Assembly (NCBI RefSeq): GCF_014194975.1
Contig: NZ_JACIAY010000017.1
Span: 17,555 to 81,554, forward strand
Direction: 5' to 3'
From: Sphingomonas sp. BK580
GTDB taxonomy: Bacteria; Pseudomonadota; Alphaproteobacteria; Sphingomonadales; Sphingomonadaceae
DNA: 64,000 nucleotides
A model generated the notes under the pieces. The model did no database searches, had not been told where the DNA came from, and worked only from the letters and a program-made list of their open reading frames with translations. Of the stretch, positions 1 to 8,441 are shown piece after piece. Within the stretch, counting starts at the first letter, position 1; each line of letters opens with the position of its first letter. A program made the position numbers and the translations under genes.

Positions 1-1686
1 CGCACGTACCAGCTCGGTCTCAACGTGGAATGGAAGCCCGCCGACGCGCTGACCATCGTCGGCGACGTGGCGCACTCGAACACGCGCAACGATTCCGACC
101 AGCTCTTCTACGTCGTCGGTACGCGCCAGATCGGCGTCACCCCGCGTTTCACGTTGGACGGTCCCGACGGCCTGCCGACGATCACGGACACGCTCGCGAC
201 GAACGACAAGTCCGCGCCGCGCCTGCACTGCTGCTCCGAGCGCGGCGGCCGCAACCGCGACACCGTCAATCAGGCGACGGTCGACCTGACCTGGGACGTC
301 GGCAGCGTGCTGGACAAGCTGCAGGCCGGGCTGCTCTTCACCAACCGCAAGAAGACCACGGTGGTACGCGAGTCGCCGGAGCCGCTCGGCTGCTTCTACT
401 GCGGCTACCAAGCGCTCGCGCCGGGATCGCTCTTCACGGACTTCAACGCCAACGTCCTCGGCCGCGACCTCACCTGGCTGACCTACGATCGCGACGCGCT
501 GGTGGCCTATTACGGCTCGGCGGCCGCGGTGAACCAGGTCGGTGACAACTCGCAGTCCGCGATCGACGCGCGCAATCGCTTCCTCGCCGTCTACCAGGGC
601 AACAACAACAGCCTCGATCCGATCGACCGTGATCGCGGCTCCGGTACGGTGCGCGAGAACACCTACGCGGCCTACCTGCAGACGCTGTTCAAGGGCGACC
701 TCGGCAGCAGCCGGTGGAGCGCGATGCTGGGCGCGCGGCTGGTCCATACGGACGTCTACGCCACCGGCTTCTCGGTGACGCTGCTCGACGTGATCCAGAA
801 TCCGGCCGATCCGACCGCCGCGGTGCCCGTCTACAGCCCGACCGTGCCGGTCGACGCCACGAACCGCTACACCTATGTCCTGCCCACGGTGAACTTCCGC
901 CTCGACGCTACCGACAAGCTGGTCCTGCGCCTCGCCGGCTCGCGCACTCTGACCCGGCCGACGCTCAGCCGGCTCGGGCTCAGCCAGGACTTCGTCTTCC
1001 GCCCGCCGAACTCCAACACGGTCAGCGGCGGCAATCCGTACCTGAAGCCCTTCCTCGCCTGGAACGCGGACCTCTCGGCCGATTATTACTTCTCGCGCGC
1101 GAGCTACGCGAGCGTGACCGGCTTCTACAAGAAGCTGCAGAACTTCATCATCTCCGGCCAGCAGCCGGAGGAGTATTTCGGCCTCGATTTCATCGCGAAC
1201 CGACCCTACAACGCGCAGAACGGAGACGTGTACGGCGTCGAGGGCGCGGTGCAGGCGACGTTCGACTTCCTGCCCGCGCCGTTCAATCATCTGGGCGCGA
1301 GCGCCAACTACACGCTGGTGAAGAGCTCGATCAGCTTCGACCCATCGCTCAGCAACCAGACCTTCAACGTGGAAGGCCTCTCCGACACCGCCAACCTGGT
1401 GGCCTTCTACGAGGACGACCGCTTCCAGCTGCGCGCGGCCTACAACTGGCGCGCTCCCTTCCTGCGCCAGACCTTCGGCCCGCAGAGCCAGCCCGAGAAC
1501 ATCTTCGGCTACGAGCAGATCGACCTGAGCGGATCGATCAAGATCAACGATCGGGTCGCGGTGTTCGGCGAGGTGCTGAACCTCACCGACGAGCAGTTCC
1601 GCAGCTACTCGCGCTTCACGGAGCGGCTCATCACCGTGTCCGACCAGGGGCGCCGCATCTCGCTCGGGCTGAGGGCGAACTTCTGA
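1..1686 (+). CDS. TonB-dependent receptor, C-terminal part (5' end outside window)
   Basis: The frame is open from base 1 and stops at 1684-1686, so only the last 561 residues are present. The signal peptide, TonB box and most of the plug lie upstream. What remains alternates aromatic beta strands with polar loops and ends in Phe (GLRANF), as expected of an outer-membrane TBDR barrel. Such receptors take up siderophores or carbohydrates with TonB-ExbBD energy. It is followed 58 bases later by an aldose epimerase and then a DgoR-like regulator, so a sugar or sugar-acid substrate, possibly a galactoside, is likely. That substrate is inferred from neighbours only. A Cys-rich stretch (HCCSE, and CFYCG about 50 residues later) near the start of the visible part is unusual for these receptors. 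Confidence 0.9.
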   Translation, partial: RTYQLGLNVEWKPADALTIVGDVAHSNTRNDSDQLFYVVGTRQIGVTPRFTLDGPDGLPTITDTLATNDKSAPRLHCCSERGGRNRDTVNQATVDLTWDVGSVLDKLQAGLLFTNRKKTTVVRESPEPLGCFYCGYQALAPGSLFTDFNANVLGRDLTWLTYDRDALVAYYGSAAAVNQVGDNSQSAIDARNRFLAVYQGNNNSLDPIDRDRGSGTVRENTYAAYLQTLFKGDLGSSRWSAMLGARLVHTDVYATGFSVTLLDVIQNPADPTAAVPVYSPTVPVDATNRYTYVLPTVNFRLDATDKLVLRLAGSRTLTRPTLSRLGLSQDFVFRPPNSNTVSGGNPYLKPFLAWNADLSADYYFSRASYASVTGFYKKLQNFIISGQQPEEYFGLDFIANRPYNAQNGDVYGVEGAVQATFDFLPAPFNHLGASANYTLVKSSISFDPSLSNQTFNVEGLSDTANLVAFYEDDRFQLRAAYNWRAPFLRQTFGPQSQPENIFGYEQIDLSGSIKINDRVAVFGEVLNLTDEQFRSYSRFTERLITVSDQGRRISLGLRANF

Positions 1687-1744
1687 GCACGGCGCCGGCG
1701 GCAGCCTTATGGTCGCTCCCGGCGTTCGGGCGTAGGGAGACGGC

Positions 1745-2761
1745 ATGACCACCGCACCGGTCCACCAGCCGCACGTCCTCACCTCCGGCAGCGGGGTGAC
1801 GGCGACCGTCGGCTCGTACGGCGCGCGCCTCATCCGCATCGACGCTCCCGACCGCGCCGGCCGGGTCGACCGGGTGCTGCTGGGCTACGACGATCCCGAA
1901 GCGAACCGCCGCGCCGCCCTGCCGGACGGCGGAGCGTATCTGGGCGCGACCTGCGGGCGCGTCGCCAACCGCATCGCCGACGCCGCCTTCGAGCTCGACG
2001 GGGTGCGTCATCGACTCGCCGCCAACGAGGGCGCACATCAGCGCCATGGTGGACCGGTCGGGTTCGATCGCGCGAACTGGTCCGTCCGCGAGGCGAGCGC
2101 GAGCCATGTCACGATGCACCACCACAGCCCCGACGGCGACCAGGGTTTTCCCGGCGCGCTCGACGTCACAGCGTCGTTCGACCTCTCGGACGACGGCGAA
2201 CTCTCCATCGTCTATACCGCACGGACGACGCGACCGACCCACGTCAACCTCGTGTCGCACGGCTACTTCAACCTGTCCGGCGGCAGTGGCACCATCGCCG
2301 ACCACAGGCTGCGGATCGACGCGGCCTCCTTCCTCGCGATCGATGCCGACCAGCTGCCGACGGAGAGGCGATCGGTGCGTGGCACGCCGCTGGACTTCAC
2401 CGAGGCACAGTGGATCGGGAGACTGATCGAGAGCGATGACGAGCAGGCCCGTCTTTCCCGCGGCGGCAACCACACCTTCTGCCTCGACGGTGTCGGCATG
2501 CGCCCGGTCGCGTGGCTGGAGCACCCGGGCAGCGGCCGCACGCTGACGCTCTCGACCGACCAGCCCGGGCTGCAGCTCTACGCCGCCGGTTGGCTCGACG
2601 CCCCCTGGCATCCCCACGCCGCCCTCTGCCTTGAGGCGCAGGCCTGGCCGAACGCCTGCAACCGCGCCGATTTCCCTTCGACGCGGCTCGATCCTGGAGC
2701 GCTCTACCGCTCGGAGGTGCGGCTTCGCTTCGGGGTCGCGCCGGCGGGCATGCTCGGCTAG
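1745..2761 (+). CDS. galM: aldose 1-epimerase (galactose mutarotase)
   Basis: This 338-residue protein is predicted to interconvert alpha and beta anomers of galactose or glucose in the first step of hexose catabolism. The family's catalytic pattern is visible. A His pair lies in AHQRHGGPVGFD (H98 and H101), a second His in SHGYFNL (H172) and the general base Glu in CLEAQAWPNACN (about E297). Length matches the family (330-350). The ATG is preceded by GGGAGA with good spacing. No signal peptide is evident, so it probably acts in the cytoplasm. It sits between a TBDR and a DgoR-like regulator in a + strand operon, which fits import followed by anomer conversion. Confidence 0.9.
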   Translation: MTTAPVHQPHVLTSGSGVTATVGSYGARLIRIDAPDRAGRVDRVLLGYDDPEANRRAALPDGGAYLGATCGRVANRIADAAFELDGVRHRLAANEGAHQRHGGPVGFDRANWSVREASASHVTMHHHSPDGDQGFPGALDVTASFDLSDDGELSIVYTARTTRPTHVNLVSHGYFNLSGGSGTIADHRLRIDAASFLAIDADQLPTERRSVRGTPLDFTEAQWIGRLIESDDEQARLSRGGNHTFCLDGVGMRPVAWLEHPGSGRTLTLSTDQPGLQLYAAGWLDAPWHPHAALCLEAQAWPNACNRADFPSTRLDPGALYRSEVRLRFGVAPAGMLG

Positions 2762-2770
2762 GCACGAGAC

Positions 2771-3538
2771 ATGACCGATGCATCAGCAGGGGAGCAACTC
2801 GCGCGCGAGGACGGCGCGCCGATGGTGCCGAGCGAAGGTCGCAACCTGACCGCGAGCATCGTCAACGACCTGGGTCTCGCCATCGTCACGCAAGCGTTTC
2901 GCGCAGACCAGCCGTTCCCGACCGAGGCCGAGCTATGCCAGCGCTACGACGCCAGCCGACCCGTGCTGCGCGAGGCGGTCAAGATGCTCACGGCGAAGGG
3001 GCTGCTGCTGGCAAGAAAGCGCGCCGGCACGGTGGTGCAGCCGGAGCCCAGCTGGAACCTGCTCGATCCGGACGTGCTGCGCTGGATGCTGCAGCGCGAC
3101 TTCTCGATCGATCTCCTGATCGACTTCACGGAGATACGGATGTCGATCGAGCCGCGGGCGGCGACGCTCGCGGCGCACTCCGCCACGGGGCCGCAACGCC
3201 GCGCGATCAGCGAGGCGATCCAGCGGATGTTCGCCGCCGACCACGGCGACGGCGACGCGCTGGACGCCGACATCGCGTTCCATGTCGCGGTGCTGGAGGC
3301 GAGCAACAACCGGTTCATGCGCCAGTTCACCGGACTGGTGGAGACGACGCTGCGCTTCTCCATCCGGCGAACCAACGAATACAAGGGGGTTCCGCGTGCC
3401 AGCGCGCGGGACCACAAGCGCGTGGCCGATGCCATCCTCGAAGGCGAGCCGGCGCTCGCCGGCACCCGGATGAGCGATCTCATCCGCGGCGCGCTCGAGC
3501 TGCTGCTCGTCGCGGGCAAGCACCCGCTGCGACCATGA
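2771..3538 (+). CDS. FadR-type GntR transcriptional regulator, DgoR-like
   Basis: This 255-residue protein has an N-terminal winged helix (about residues 20-85, with ELCQRYDASRPVLREAVKML as the recognition region) and a C-terminal all-helical FCD ligand-binding domain (about 105-235). The linker WNLLDPDVLRWML closely resembles the equivalent segment of E. coli DgoR, the galactonate-responsive repressor. This suggests a sugar acid such as D-galactonate or a downstream keto-acid as effector. It lies 9 bases after the epimerase gene and 31 before the SIS-domain gene. A D-galactonate dehydratase-like gene lies in the opposing operon, supporting local control of both operons. No operator could be assigned by eye. 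Confidence 0.85.
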   Translation: MTDASAGEQLAREDGAPMVPSEGRNLTASIVNDLGLAIVTQAFRADQPFPTEAELCQRYDASRPVLREAVKMLTAKGLLLARKRAGTVVQPEPSWNLLDPDVLRWMLQRDFSIDLLIDFTEIRMSIEPRAATLAAHSATGPQRRAISEAIQRMFAADHGDGDALDADIAFHVAVLEASNNRFMRQFTGLVETTLRFSIRRTNEYKGVPRASARDHKRVADAILEGEPALAGTRMSDLIRGALELLLVAGKHPLRP

Positions 3539-3569
3539 TGATCGGGCTGGACGGGACTGAGGAGCGAGC

Positions 3570-4577
3570 ATGAGCGATCATCCCGGCTTGGCTGCGATGC
3601 TAGCGGAGATGCGCCGGCAGCGTGCCGACGCGCTGGCGACGCTTGACGCACCCTGCCCGGCCGCGGACGCCATCGTGGAGAGCGTGCGCCGCACGGGCGC
3701 GCTGCTGCTCTACGCGATGGGCGGCTCGCAGCACGTCAACCGGATCGCGGCGCCGCTCTACCGCGATCTCGGCCTGGACGCCCGAACGATGATCGCCTCC
3801 GCGGCTCTGAGCGCGCCGCCGCCCGACCGGCCGCGCACCGCGCTGATCCTCTCGCAGTCGGGCGAGTCGGGAGAGATCCGCCAGCTGCTCGCGCGACCTG
3901 CCGGATCGGAGGAGCGGTACGGGCTGACGCTCGAGCCCGGGAGCACGCTCGCGCGCAGCGCCCGCGCCGCTGTCGTCGCGCACGGCGGCACCGAGCATGC
4001 CTTCGCCGCCACCCGCAGCATCGTGCTCAGCCTCGCGATGCACGGAGCCGTGCTGGAGCGGCTCGGCTCGCCGCAGTCCGCGCTGCGCCAGATCCTGGGG
4101 ACCGACGCCGTCACCGATATGACCGCGGCGGCCGAGACGCTCTACGGCTGCGACGCCTTTGTCTTCGCCGGCTGGCACGCGATGCACGGCACCGCCGAGA
4201 GCGCCGCGCTCTCGCTCATGGAGCTCGCCCGGCTGCCGTCGATCGGCTTCGAGGGCGGGCAGTTCCGCCACGGCCCGTTCGAACTGCTTCGACCGGGGAT
4301 CGGCGTGACCCTGCTCCGCAGCGCGGGTGCCGACGCCGCGCTGGTGCCGCCCACCGCGGCTGCGGTCGCGCGCACCGGTGCGGCGCTGGTCGTCCTCGAC
4401 GCCAGCGGCTCGGCACCGCTCGCCGAAGGGACGCAGGTCACGCTCGCCGCCAACGACGGGCTCGCCGCCGCCACGGACATGGTTCTCGCCCTTCAGCAGC
4501 TCAACATCGCGATGGCACTCAAGTCGATCCCCGCCGGGATCGGCACGCCGCGTCACACGTCGAAGGTGACCGAGTGA
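3570..4577 (+). CDS. SIS-domain sugar isomerase/deaminase-like protein
   Basis: This 335-residue protein is built of two SIS (phosphosugar-binding) domains, about residues 30-165 and 185-325. The first carries the Ser-rich phosphate loop SQSGESGEI and the second carries EGGQFRHGPFELL. This arrangement matches the isomerase half of GlmS, NagB-II, AgaS and FrlB proteins, with no glutaminase domain. The start is preceded by GAGGAG at correct spacing. It is the last gene of the + operon and ends 10 bases from the convergent transporter gene. It is probably an amino-sugar-6-phosphate deaminase or aldose-ketose isomerase. The exact substrate cannot be read from sequence, so no symbol is given. Confidence 0.8.
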   Translation: MSDHPGLAAMLAEMRRQRADALATLDAPCPAADAIVESVRRTGALLLYAMGGSQHVNRIAAPLYRDLGLDARTMIASAALSAPPPDRPRTALILSQSGESGEIRQLLARPAGSEERYGLTLEPGSTLARSARAAVVAHGGTEHAFAATRSIVLSLAMHGAVLERLGSPQSALRQILGTDAVTDMTAAAETLYGCDAFVFAGWHAMHGTAESAALSLMELARLPSIGFEGGQFRHGPFELLRPGIGVTLLRSAGADAALVPPTAAAVARTGAALVVLDASGSAPLAEGTQVTLAANDGLAAATDMVLALQQLNIAMALKSIPAGIGTPRHTSKVTE

Positions 4578-4587
4578 CCGGGTGCGC

Positions 4588-6012
4588 TCAGCGCCACTCG
4601 CGCTCGATCTGCTCGAGCGTCTTGCCCCTCGTCTCCGGCAGGCGGCGCAGGATGAACAGCCAGCCCGCGGCGCACACCACCCCGTAGCACCAGAACGTGT
4701 ATCCCGTGCCCGCCCAGGCGTTGATCAGCGGGAAGGTGTAGGTCAGGAGGAAGCAGGCGCCCCACAGCGCGGTGGTCGCCACCGCCATGCTCGCGCCGCG
4801 CGCCTCGCCCGGGAAGATCTCCGCCAAGGCTACCCAGGTCACCGGCGCGAGCGTCATGGCGTAGACCGCGATCGCAGCCACCACCAGCAGCAGCAGCGGC
4901 CAGCCCTGGACGCCGGCGACATAGGCGCCGCCGAGCGCGGCGTAGATCAGCGTCAGACCGACGCAGCCGATCAGGAGCAGGCGCCGTCGCCCCCAGCGCT
5001 CGACCGTCGCGAGCGCCACCAGGGTGAAGACGCAGTTGACCGCGCCCGTGACGACGATGTTGAACAACGTGTCCGACACCGCGTAGCCCGCGCCCGCGAA
5101 GATCTCCTGCGCGTAGTTGAAGATGACGTTGATGCCGCACCATTGCTGCAGCACCGCCAGCACGACGCCGATCAGCAGGACGCGGCGGAAGCGGGGCTCC
5201 GCCACGACGGCGCCGAGACTCCGCCCGGGCGCCGCCGCCAGCGCGGCCCCGATCTCCGCGAGCGCGGCGCCGGCATGCGCCTCCCCGCCGAGCCGTCGCA
5301 GCACCGCGTCCGCACGGTCCCACCGGCCTCGCTGGGCCAGCCATCGGGGGCTCTCCGGGATCGCCAGGCAACCGATCACGAAGGCGGCGGCGGGCACCGC
5401 GGCCGCCGCGAACATCCAGCGCCAGCCGATCGTGCCGTTCCACGAGGCGGCGATGGCCGCGGCGTCGGCGCCCTCGGGTACCGGCGCGGCGATGAGCCAG
5501 TTGACGATCTGCGCTCCGAGCAGGCCCAGAACCACCGCGATCTGGTTGAGCACGACGAGACGGCCGCGGCTCCCGGCCGGCGCGATCTCGGCGATGTAGA
5601 GCGGCGAGAGGCCGGAGGCCATGCCGATCGCCACACCCCCCGCGATGCGCCACGCCACGAAGGCGCCGAAGCCGCCCGCCAGTGCGGTGCCGATCGACGA
5701 GACCACGAAGATCACCGCCGCCGCCAGCAGCGCTGGGCGGCGGCCGCGGCGGTCGGCAAGCACGCCCGAGCCGCTCGCCCCGGCGAGGCAGCCGATCAGC
5801 GCGCAGCTCACCGCCCACGCCTGCTGCCACGGCGTCACGAGTCCGAACGCCGCCTCGTAGAAGGGTTTCGCGCCCCCGATGACGACCCAGTCGTAGCCGA
5901 ACAGCAGCCCGCCCAGCGCCGACACCGCCGCCGCCAGCCAGACCGCGCCGGTAACTCCGGGGGCGGCGGGCGCCGCGACGCCGCGCGTCGGCCCGAGATC
6001 GCCGACCTGCAT
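4588..6012 (-). CDS. MFS sugar porter
   Basis: This 474-residue, 12-TM protein belongs to the major facilitator sugar porter family (XylE/GalP-like). Family signatures are visible: ADRRGRRPAL between TM2 and TM3, PESPRWLAQRGR at the end of the first half, QQWCGINVIFNYA in TM7 and LPETRGKTLEQIE after TM12. It likely imports a monosaccharide, with proton symport being the family norm. It is the third gene of the minus operon and starts 1 base after the SDR gene stop, so it is translationally coupled. Together with the opposing TBDR and epimerase it would give outer- and inner-membrane transport for the same sugar. Confidence 0.9.
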   Translation of the reverse strand: MQVGDLGPTRGVAAPAAPGVTGAVWLAAAVSALGGLLFGYDWVVIGGAKPFYEAAFGLVTPWQQAWAVSCALIGCLAGASGSGVLADRRGRRPALLAAAVIFVVSSIGTALAGGFGAFVAWRIAGGVAIGMASGLSPLYIAEIAPAGSRGRLVVLNQIAVVLGLLGAQIVNWLIAAPVPEGADAAAIAASWNGTIGWRWMFAAAAVPAAAFVIGCLAIPESPRWLAQRGRWDRADAVLRRLGGEAHAGAALAEIGAALAAAPGRSLGAVVAEPRFRRVLLIGVVLAVLQQWCGINVIFNYAQEIFAGAGYAVSDTLFNIVVTGAVNCVFTLVALATVERWGRRRLLLIGCVGLTLIYAALGGAYVAGVQGWPLLLLVVAAIAVYAMTLAPVTWVALAEIFPGEARGASMAVATTALWGACFLLTYTFPLINAWAGTGYTFWCYGVVCAAGWLFILRRLPETRGKTLEQIEREWR

Positions 6013-6013
6013 G

Positions 6014-6748
6014 CTAGAGCCTCCCCATGCGACCGCCGTCGGCGATCACATCCTCCCCCGTGATGAACCGGGCCGCGTCGGAGGCGAGGAAGGCGACCAG
6101 CGCCGCGACGTCCTCGGGCCGACCGAGGTCGGCGGGGTCGATCACCTCGGCACCCGAACGGATGTTGGGGCTGGCGCGGAGCATCGCGGTGTCGATCGCG
6201 CCCGGCAGCACCGCGTTGACCCGTATGCCCAGCGGCTTGCCCTCGATCGCGGCGGAGCGGGTGAGACTGACCAGCGCGGCCTTGGCCGCGGCGTAGGGCG
6301 CGACGAGCGGCGACGTGCGACGGGCATGCACCGACGCCACGTTCACGATACAGCCCCCCGGCCGCATCCGGCGGAAGGCCTCGCCGGTGAGCAGCGCGGC
6401 GCCGATCAGGTTGACGTCCAGCAGCCGGCGCCAGTCGGCGGCGTCCAGCTCGACGATGGGCTTGTAGATCATCATCCCGGCGACGTTCACGACGACGTCG
6501 ATGGTGCCGAACGTGGCATGCGCCTCGGCCACCGCCTCGGCGATGGCCGCCGCATCGGCCACGTCGACGCGGCGCACCAGCACCTCCGCGGCGCCGAGCG
6601 AGCGCAGGGCGGTCACGGCCGCGCCATGCGCCTCGTCGCGGGCGTCGAGCAGCAGGAGCCGGTCGCCCTCGCCGGCGAAGGCGCGCGCCGTCGCCATGCC
6701 GATGTCGCCGAGCCCCCCGGTGACGATGACCCCACGCCCCGTCACCAT
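6014..6748 (-). CDS. SDR-family sugar dehydrogenase
   Basis: This 244-residue short-chain dehydrogenase/reductase has the cofactor motif TGGLGDIG at residues 10-17, NVAG at 88-91 and a Ser-Tyr-Lys triad (S139, Y152, K156 in YAAAK). Asp36 after the second strand favours NAD over NADP. The chosen ATG overlaps the end of the dehydratase gene by seven bases (ATGGTGA), and a longer upstream reading would run deep into that gene. Given its place between a galactonate dehydratase-like enzyme and a sugar porter, oxidation of galactose to galactonolactone, or of a related sugar, is the best guess. Specificity is inferred. Confidence 0.85.
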   Translation of the reverse strand: MVTGRGVIVTGGLGDIGMATARAFAGEGDRLLLLDARDEAHGAAVTALRSLGAAEVLVRRVDVADAAAIAEAVAEAHATFGTIDVVVNVAGMMIYKPIVELDAADWRRLLDVNLIGAALLTGEAFRRMRPGGCIVNVASVHARRTSPLVAPYAAAKAALVSLTRSAAIEGKPLGIRVNAVLPGAIDTAMLRASPNIRSGAEVIDPADLGRPEDVAALVAFLASDAARFITGEDVIADGGRMGRL

Positions 6749-7899
6749 TCGCGCAGCTCGCCATGCGGTCCGCGCCACGCCGGGTTGCGCCAGCGGTGCG
6801 GCGTCGCGGCCAGCTCCCGGACCGCGTCCTCGTCGACCTCGACCCCCAGTCCCGCACCCGTCGGCACCGCCATGCTGCCGGCGTCGATCGCGAAAAGCGC
6901 CGGATTGCGCGTCAGTCCGGTAAGGTCGGGTGACGCCTCGTTGTAGTGGATCCCCATCGAGACCTCCTGGATCACGAAGTTGGGCGTCGCCACCGCGAGA
7001 TGTAGACATGCCGCCAGCGCGATCGGCCCGATCGGACAGTGCGGTGCGACGGCGACGTCGTAGGTCTCCGCCATGGCCGCGATGCGGCGGCATTCGGAGA
7101 GGCCGCCGGCATGGGCGAGGTCCGGCTGGGCGATGTCGACCGCGCCGCTCTCGAAGAACGGGCGGAAGTCCCACCGACTGTAGAGCCGCTCGCCGAGCGC
7201 GAGCGGCACGCCGCTGAAGCCGGCCAGCCGGGCGAACACGTCGGGGTTGTCGCCCAGCACGATCTCCTCGGCGAAGAGCGGGCCGAACGGCTCGATCGCG
7301 CGCAGGACCTGCCGCGCCATCGGCTGGTGCACGCGCCCGTGGAAATCCACGCCGACGTCGATGCCGGTGGCGCGGACCTCGCCTAGGCGCGCCGCGAGCG
7401 CCTCGATCGCGTGAGGGCTGTCGAGCCAGCCCAGGTCCTCGGTGCCGTTCATCTTCACCGCGGTGAAGCCCTGGGCGATGCGCTCGCGCGCGGCCGCCGC
7501 CACGTCGGACGGCCGATCACCGCCGATCCACGCGTAGACGGGCACGCGGTCGCGCACGCGTCCGCCGAGCAGCTGGTAGACCGGCACGCCGAGCTTGCGC
7601 GCCTTGATGTCCCACAGCGCCTGGTCGACCCCCGCGATCGCGGACAGCAGCACCGGGCCGCCGCGATAGAAACCGAGCCGGTGCGAGAGCTGCCACGCGT
7701 CCTCGATGCGGTCGGGATCGTGACCGATCAGCCGATCCCGCATCGCGTCCAGAGCGCCCATGACCGCCTCGACGTGCCCCTCGAGCGTCGCCTCTCCCCA
7801 CCCCACCGCGCCCTGCGACGTCTCGAGGCGGACGAACAGCCAGCGCGGCGGCACCGCGAACGCCTCGAGCCGGACGATCCGGTCGACCGAGCTGCTCAT
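6742..7899 (-). CDS. dgoD: D-galactonate dehydratase-like enolase-superfamily enzyme
   Basis: This 385-residue enzyme of the mandelate racemase subgroup is predicted to dehydrate D-galactonate to 2-keto-3-deoxy-galactonate in the DeLey-Doudoroff route. Mg ligands are visible as D185 in VDFHG, E211 in FAEEIV and E237 in GERLY. Catalytic His residues are H187 and H287 in APHCPIGP. The C-terminal stretch APHCPIGPIALAACLHLA is characteristic of galactonate dehydratases, although related sugar-acid dehydratases cannot be excluded. It is the first gene of the minus operon DgoD-SDR-MFS. The matching kinase and aldolase (DgoK, DgoA) are not in this window. Confidence 0.8.
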   Translation of the reverse strand: MSSSVDRIVRLEAFAVPPRWLFVRLETSQGAVGWGEATLEGHVEAVMGALDAMRDRLIGHDPDRIEDAWQLSHRLGFYRGGPVLLSAIAGVDQALWDIKARKLGVPVYQLLGGRVRDRVPVYAWIGGDRPSDVAAAARERIAQGFTAVKMNGTEDLGWLDSPHAIEALAARLGEVRATGIDVGVDFHGRVHQPMARQVLRAIEPFGPLFAEEIVLGDNPDVFARLAGFSGVPLALGERLYSRWDFRPFFESGAVDIAQPDLAHAGGLSECRRIAAMAETYDVAVAPHCPIGPIALAACLHLAVATPNFVIQEVSMGIHYNEASPDLTGLTRNPALFAIDAGSMAVPTGAGLGVEVDEDAVRELAATPHRWRNPAWRGPHGELREW

Positions 7900-8438
7900 C
7901 GCATCCGGCTCGCCGCAGCGATCCTCGGACTTGGCGTGCCCTTCACGACGTCCCCCACCCAGATATCACGGGAACACCGTACCTGATCGCCACCCGTCGT
8001 CAACAAAGATCATATTTAATTGAGCGGCGCCCGTCGCGCTTCCCGTGATCCGTGCTGCCCGCAGCGGTCTCGTCGATATGCAGGGAGCCACGAACGCCGC
8101 GGCCCGTGGCCGAGCGGGCCGATTATAGCATACTTGGGACCGGGACGGAGCGGTTCGCCGAACGATCCGTCGTCCGGCTCCTACCCATGGAGACGATGAC
8201 CGCTCGTGTCAGCTCGACCAGGGCCATCCGTCGTTCCGACGGACCGCACACTGGCGCATCGACCATGCACGCACACACGCGCGATCAGTCGATCGCTCGA
8301 CGTTACAATGACTAACTTGATGAAGATCAAGGAGGAAATTTGGCGAGCCGTGCGCGTTACCTCGGCTGCACGAGCATACCGTCTCTGCTGCCTTGATCTC
8401 CAACCGAGTGCCTCGCGCGTGACAAAGGAGCCGTTTTC
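7900..8438. other. intergenic region with divergent promoters
   Basis: About 540 bases separate the dgoD-like gene (leftward) and the kinase gene (rightward). The strip near 8000-8020 and 8300-8340 is AT-richer than its surroundings and probably holds promoter and leader sequence. On the minus strand TTGACG near 8001 could be a -35 element for the dgoD-like operon. A 44-codon reading frame, 8308-8442, starts with ATG, ends with a TGA that overlaps the possible kinase start, and lacks a convincing ribosome site. I see no tRNA or other RNA gene here. Confidence 0.4.
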
Positions 8439-8441
8439 CTG
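8424..8441 (+). promoter_or_regulatory. strong Shine-Dalgarno before a non-standard CTG start
   Basis: AAAGGAG at 8424-8430 is followed eight bases later by CTG (8439-8441), which is in frame with the kinase gene and opens a Ser/Thr-rich N-terminus. No ATG, GTG or TTG exists at proper distance from this site. The first GTG in frame is at 8487 and has no ribosome site. CTG is a rare but known bacterial start. Confidence 0.4.

Noticed and set aside
7966..8000. GGAAC...CGT as a general-stress (EcfG) promoter
   Set aside because: Spacing between the two elements is about 19 bases rather than 15-17 and the second element is incomplete.
8100..8180. Possible tRNA-like or small RNA in the intergenic region before the kinase gene
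   Set aside because: No cloverleaf or consensus T-loop could be formed; only ordinary AT-richer leader sequence is seen.
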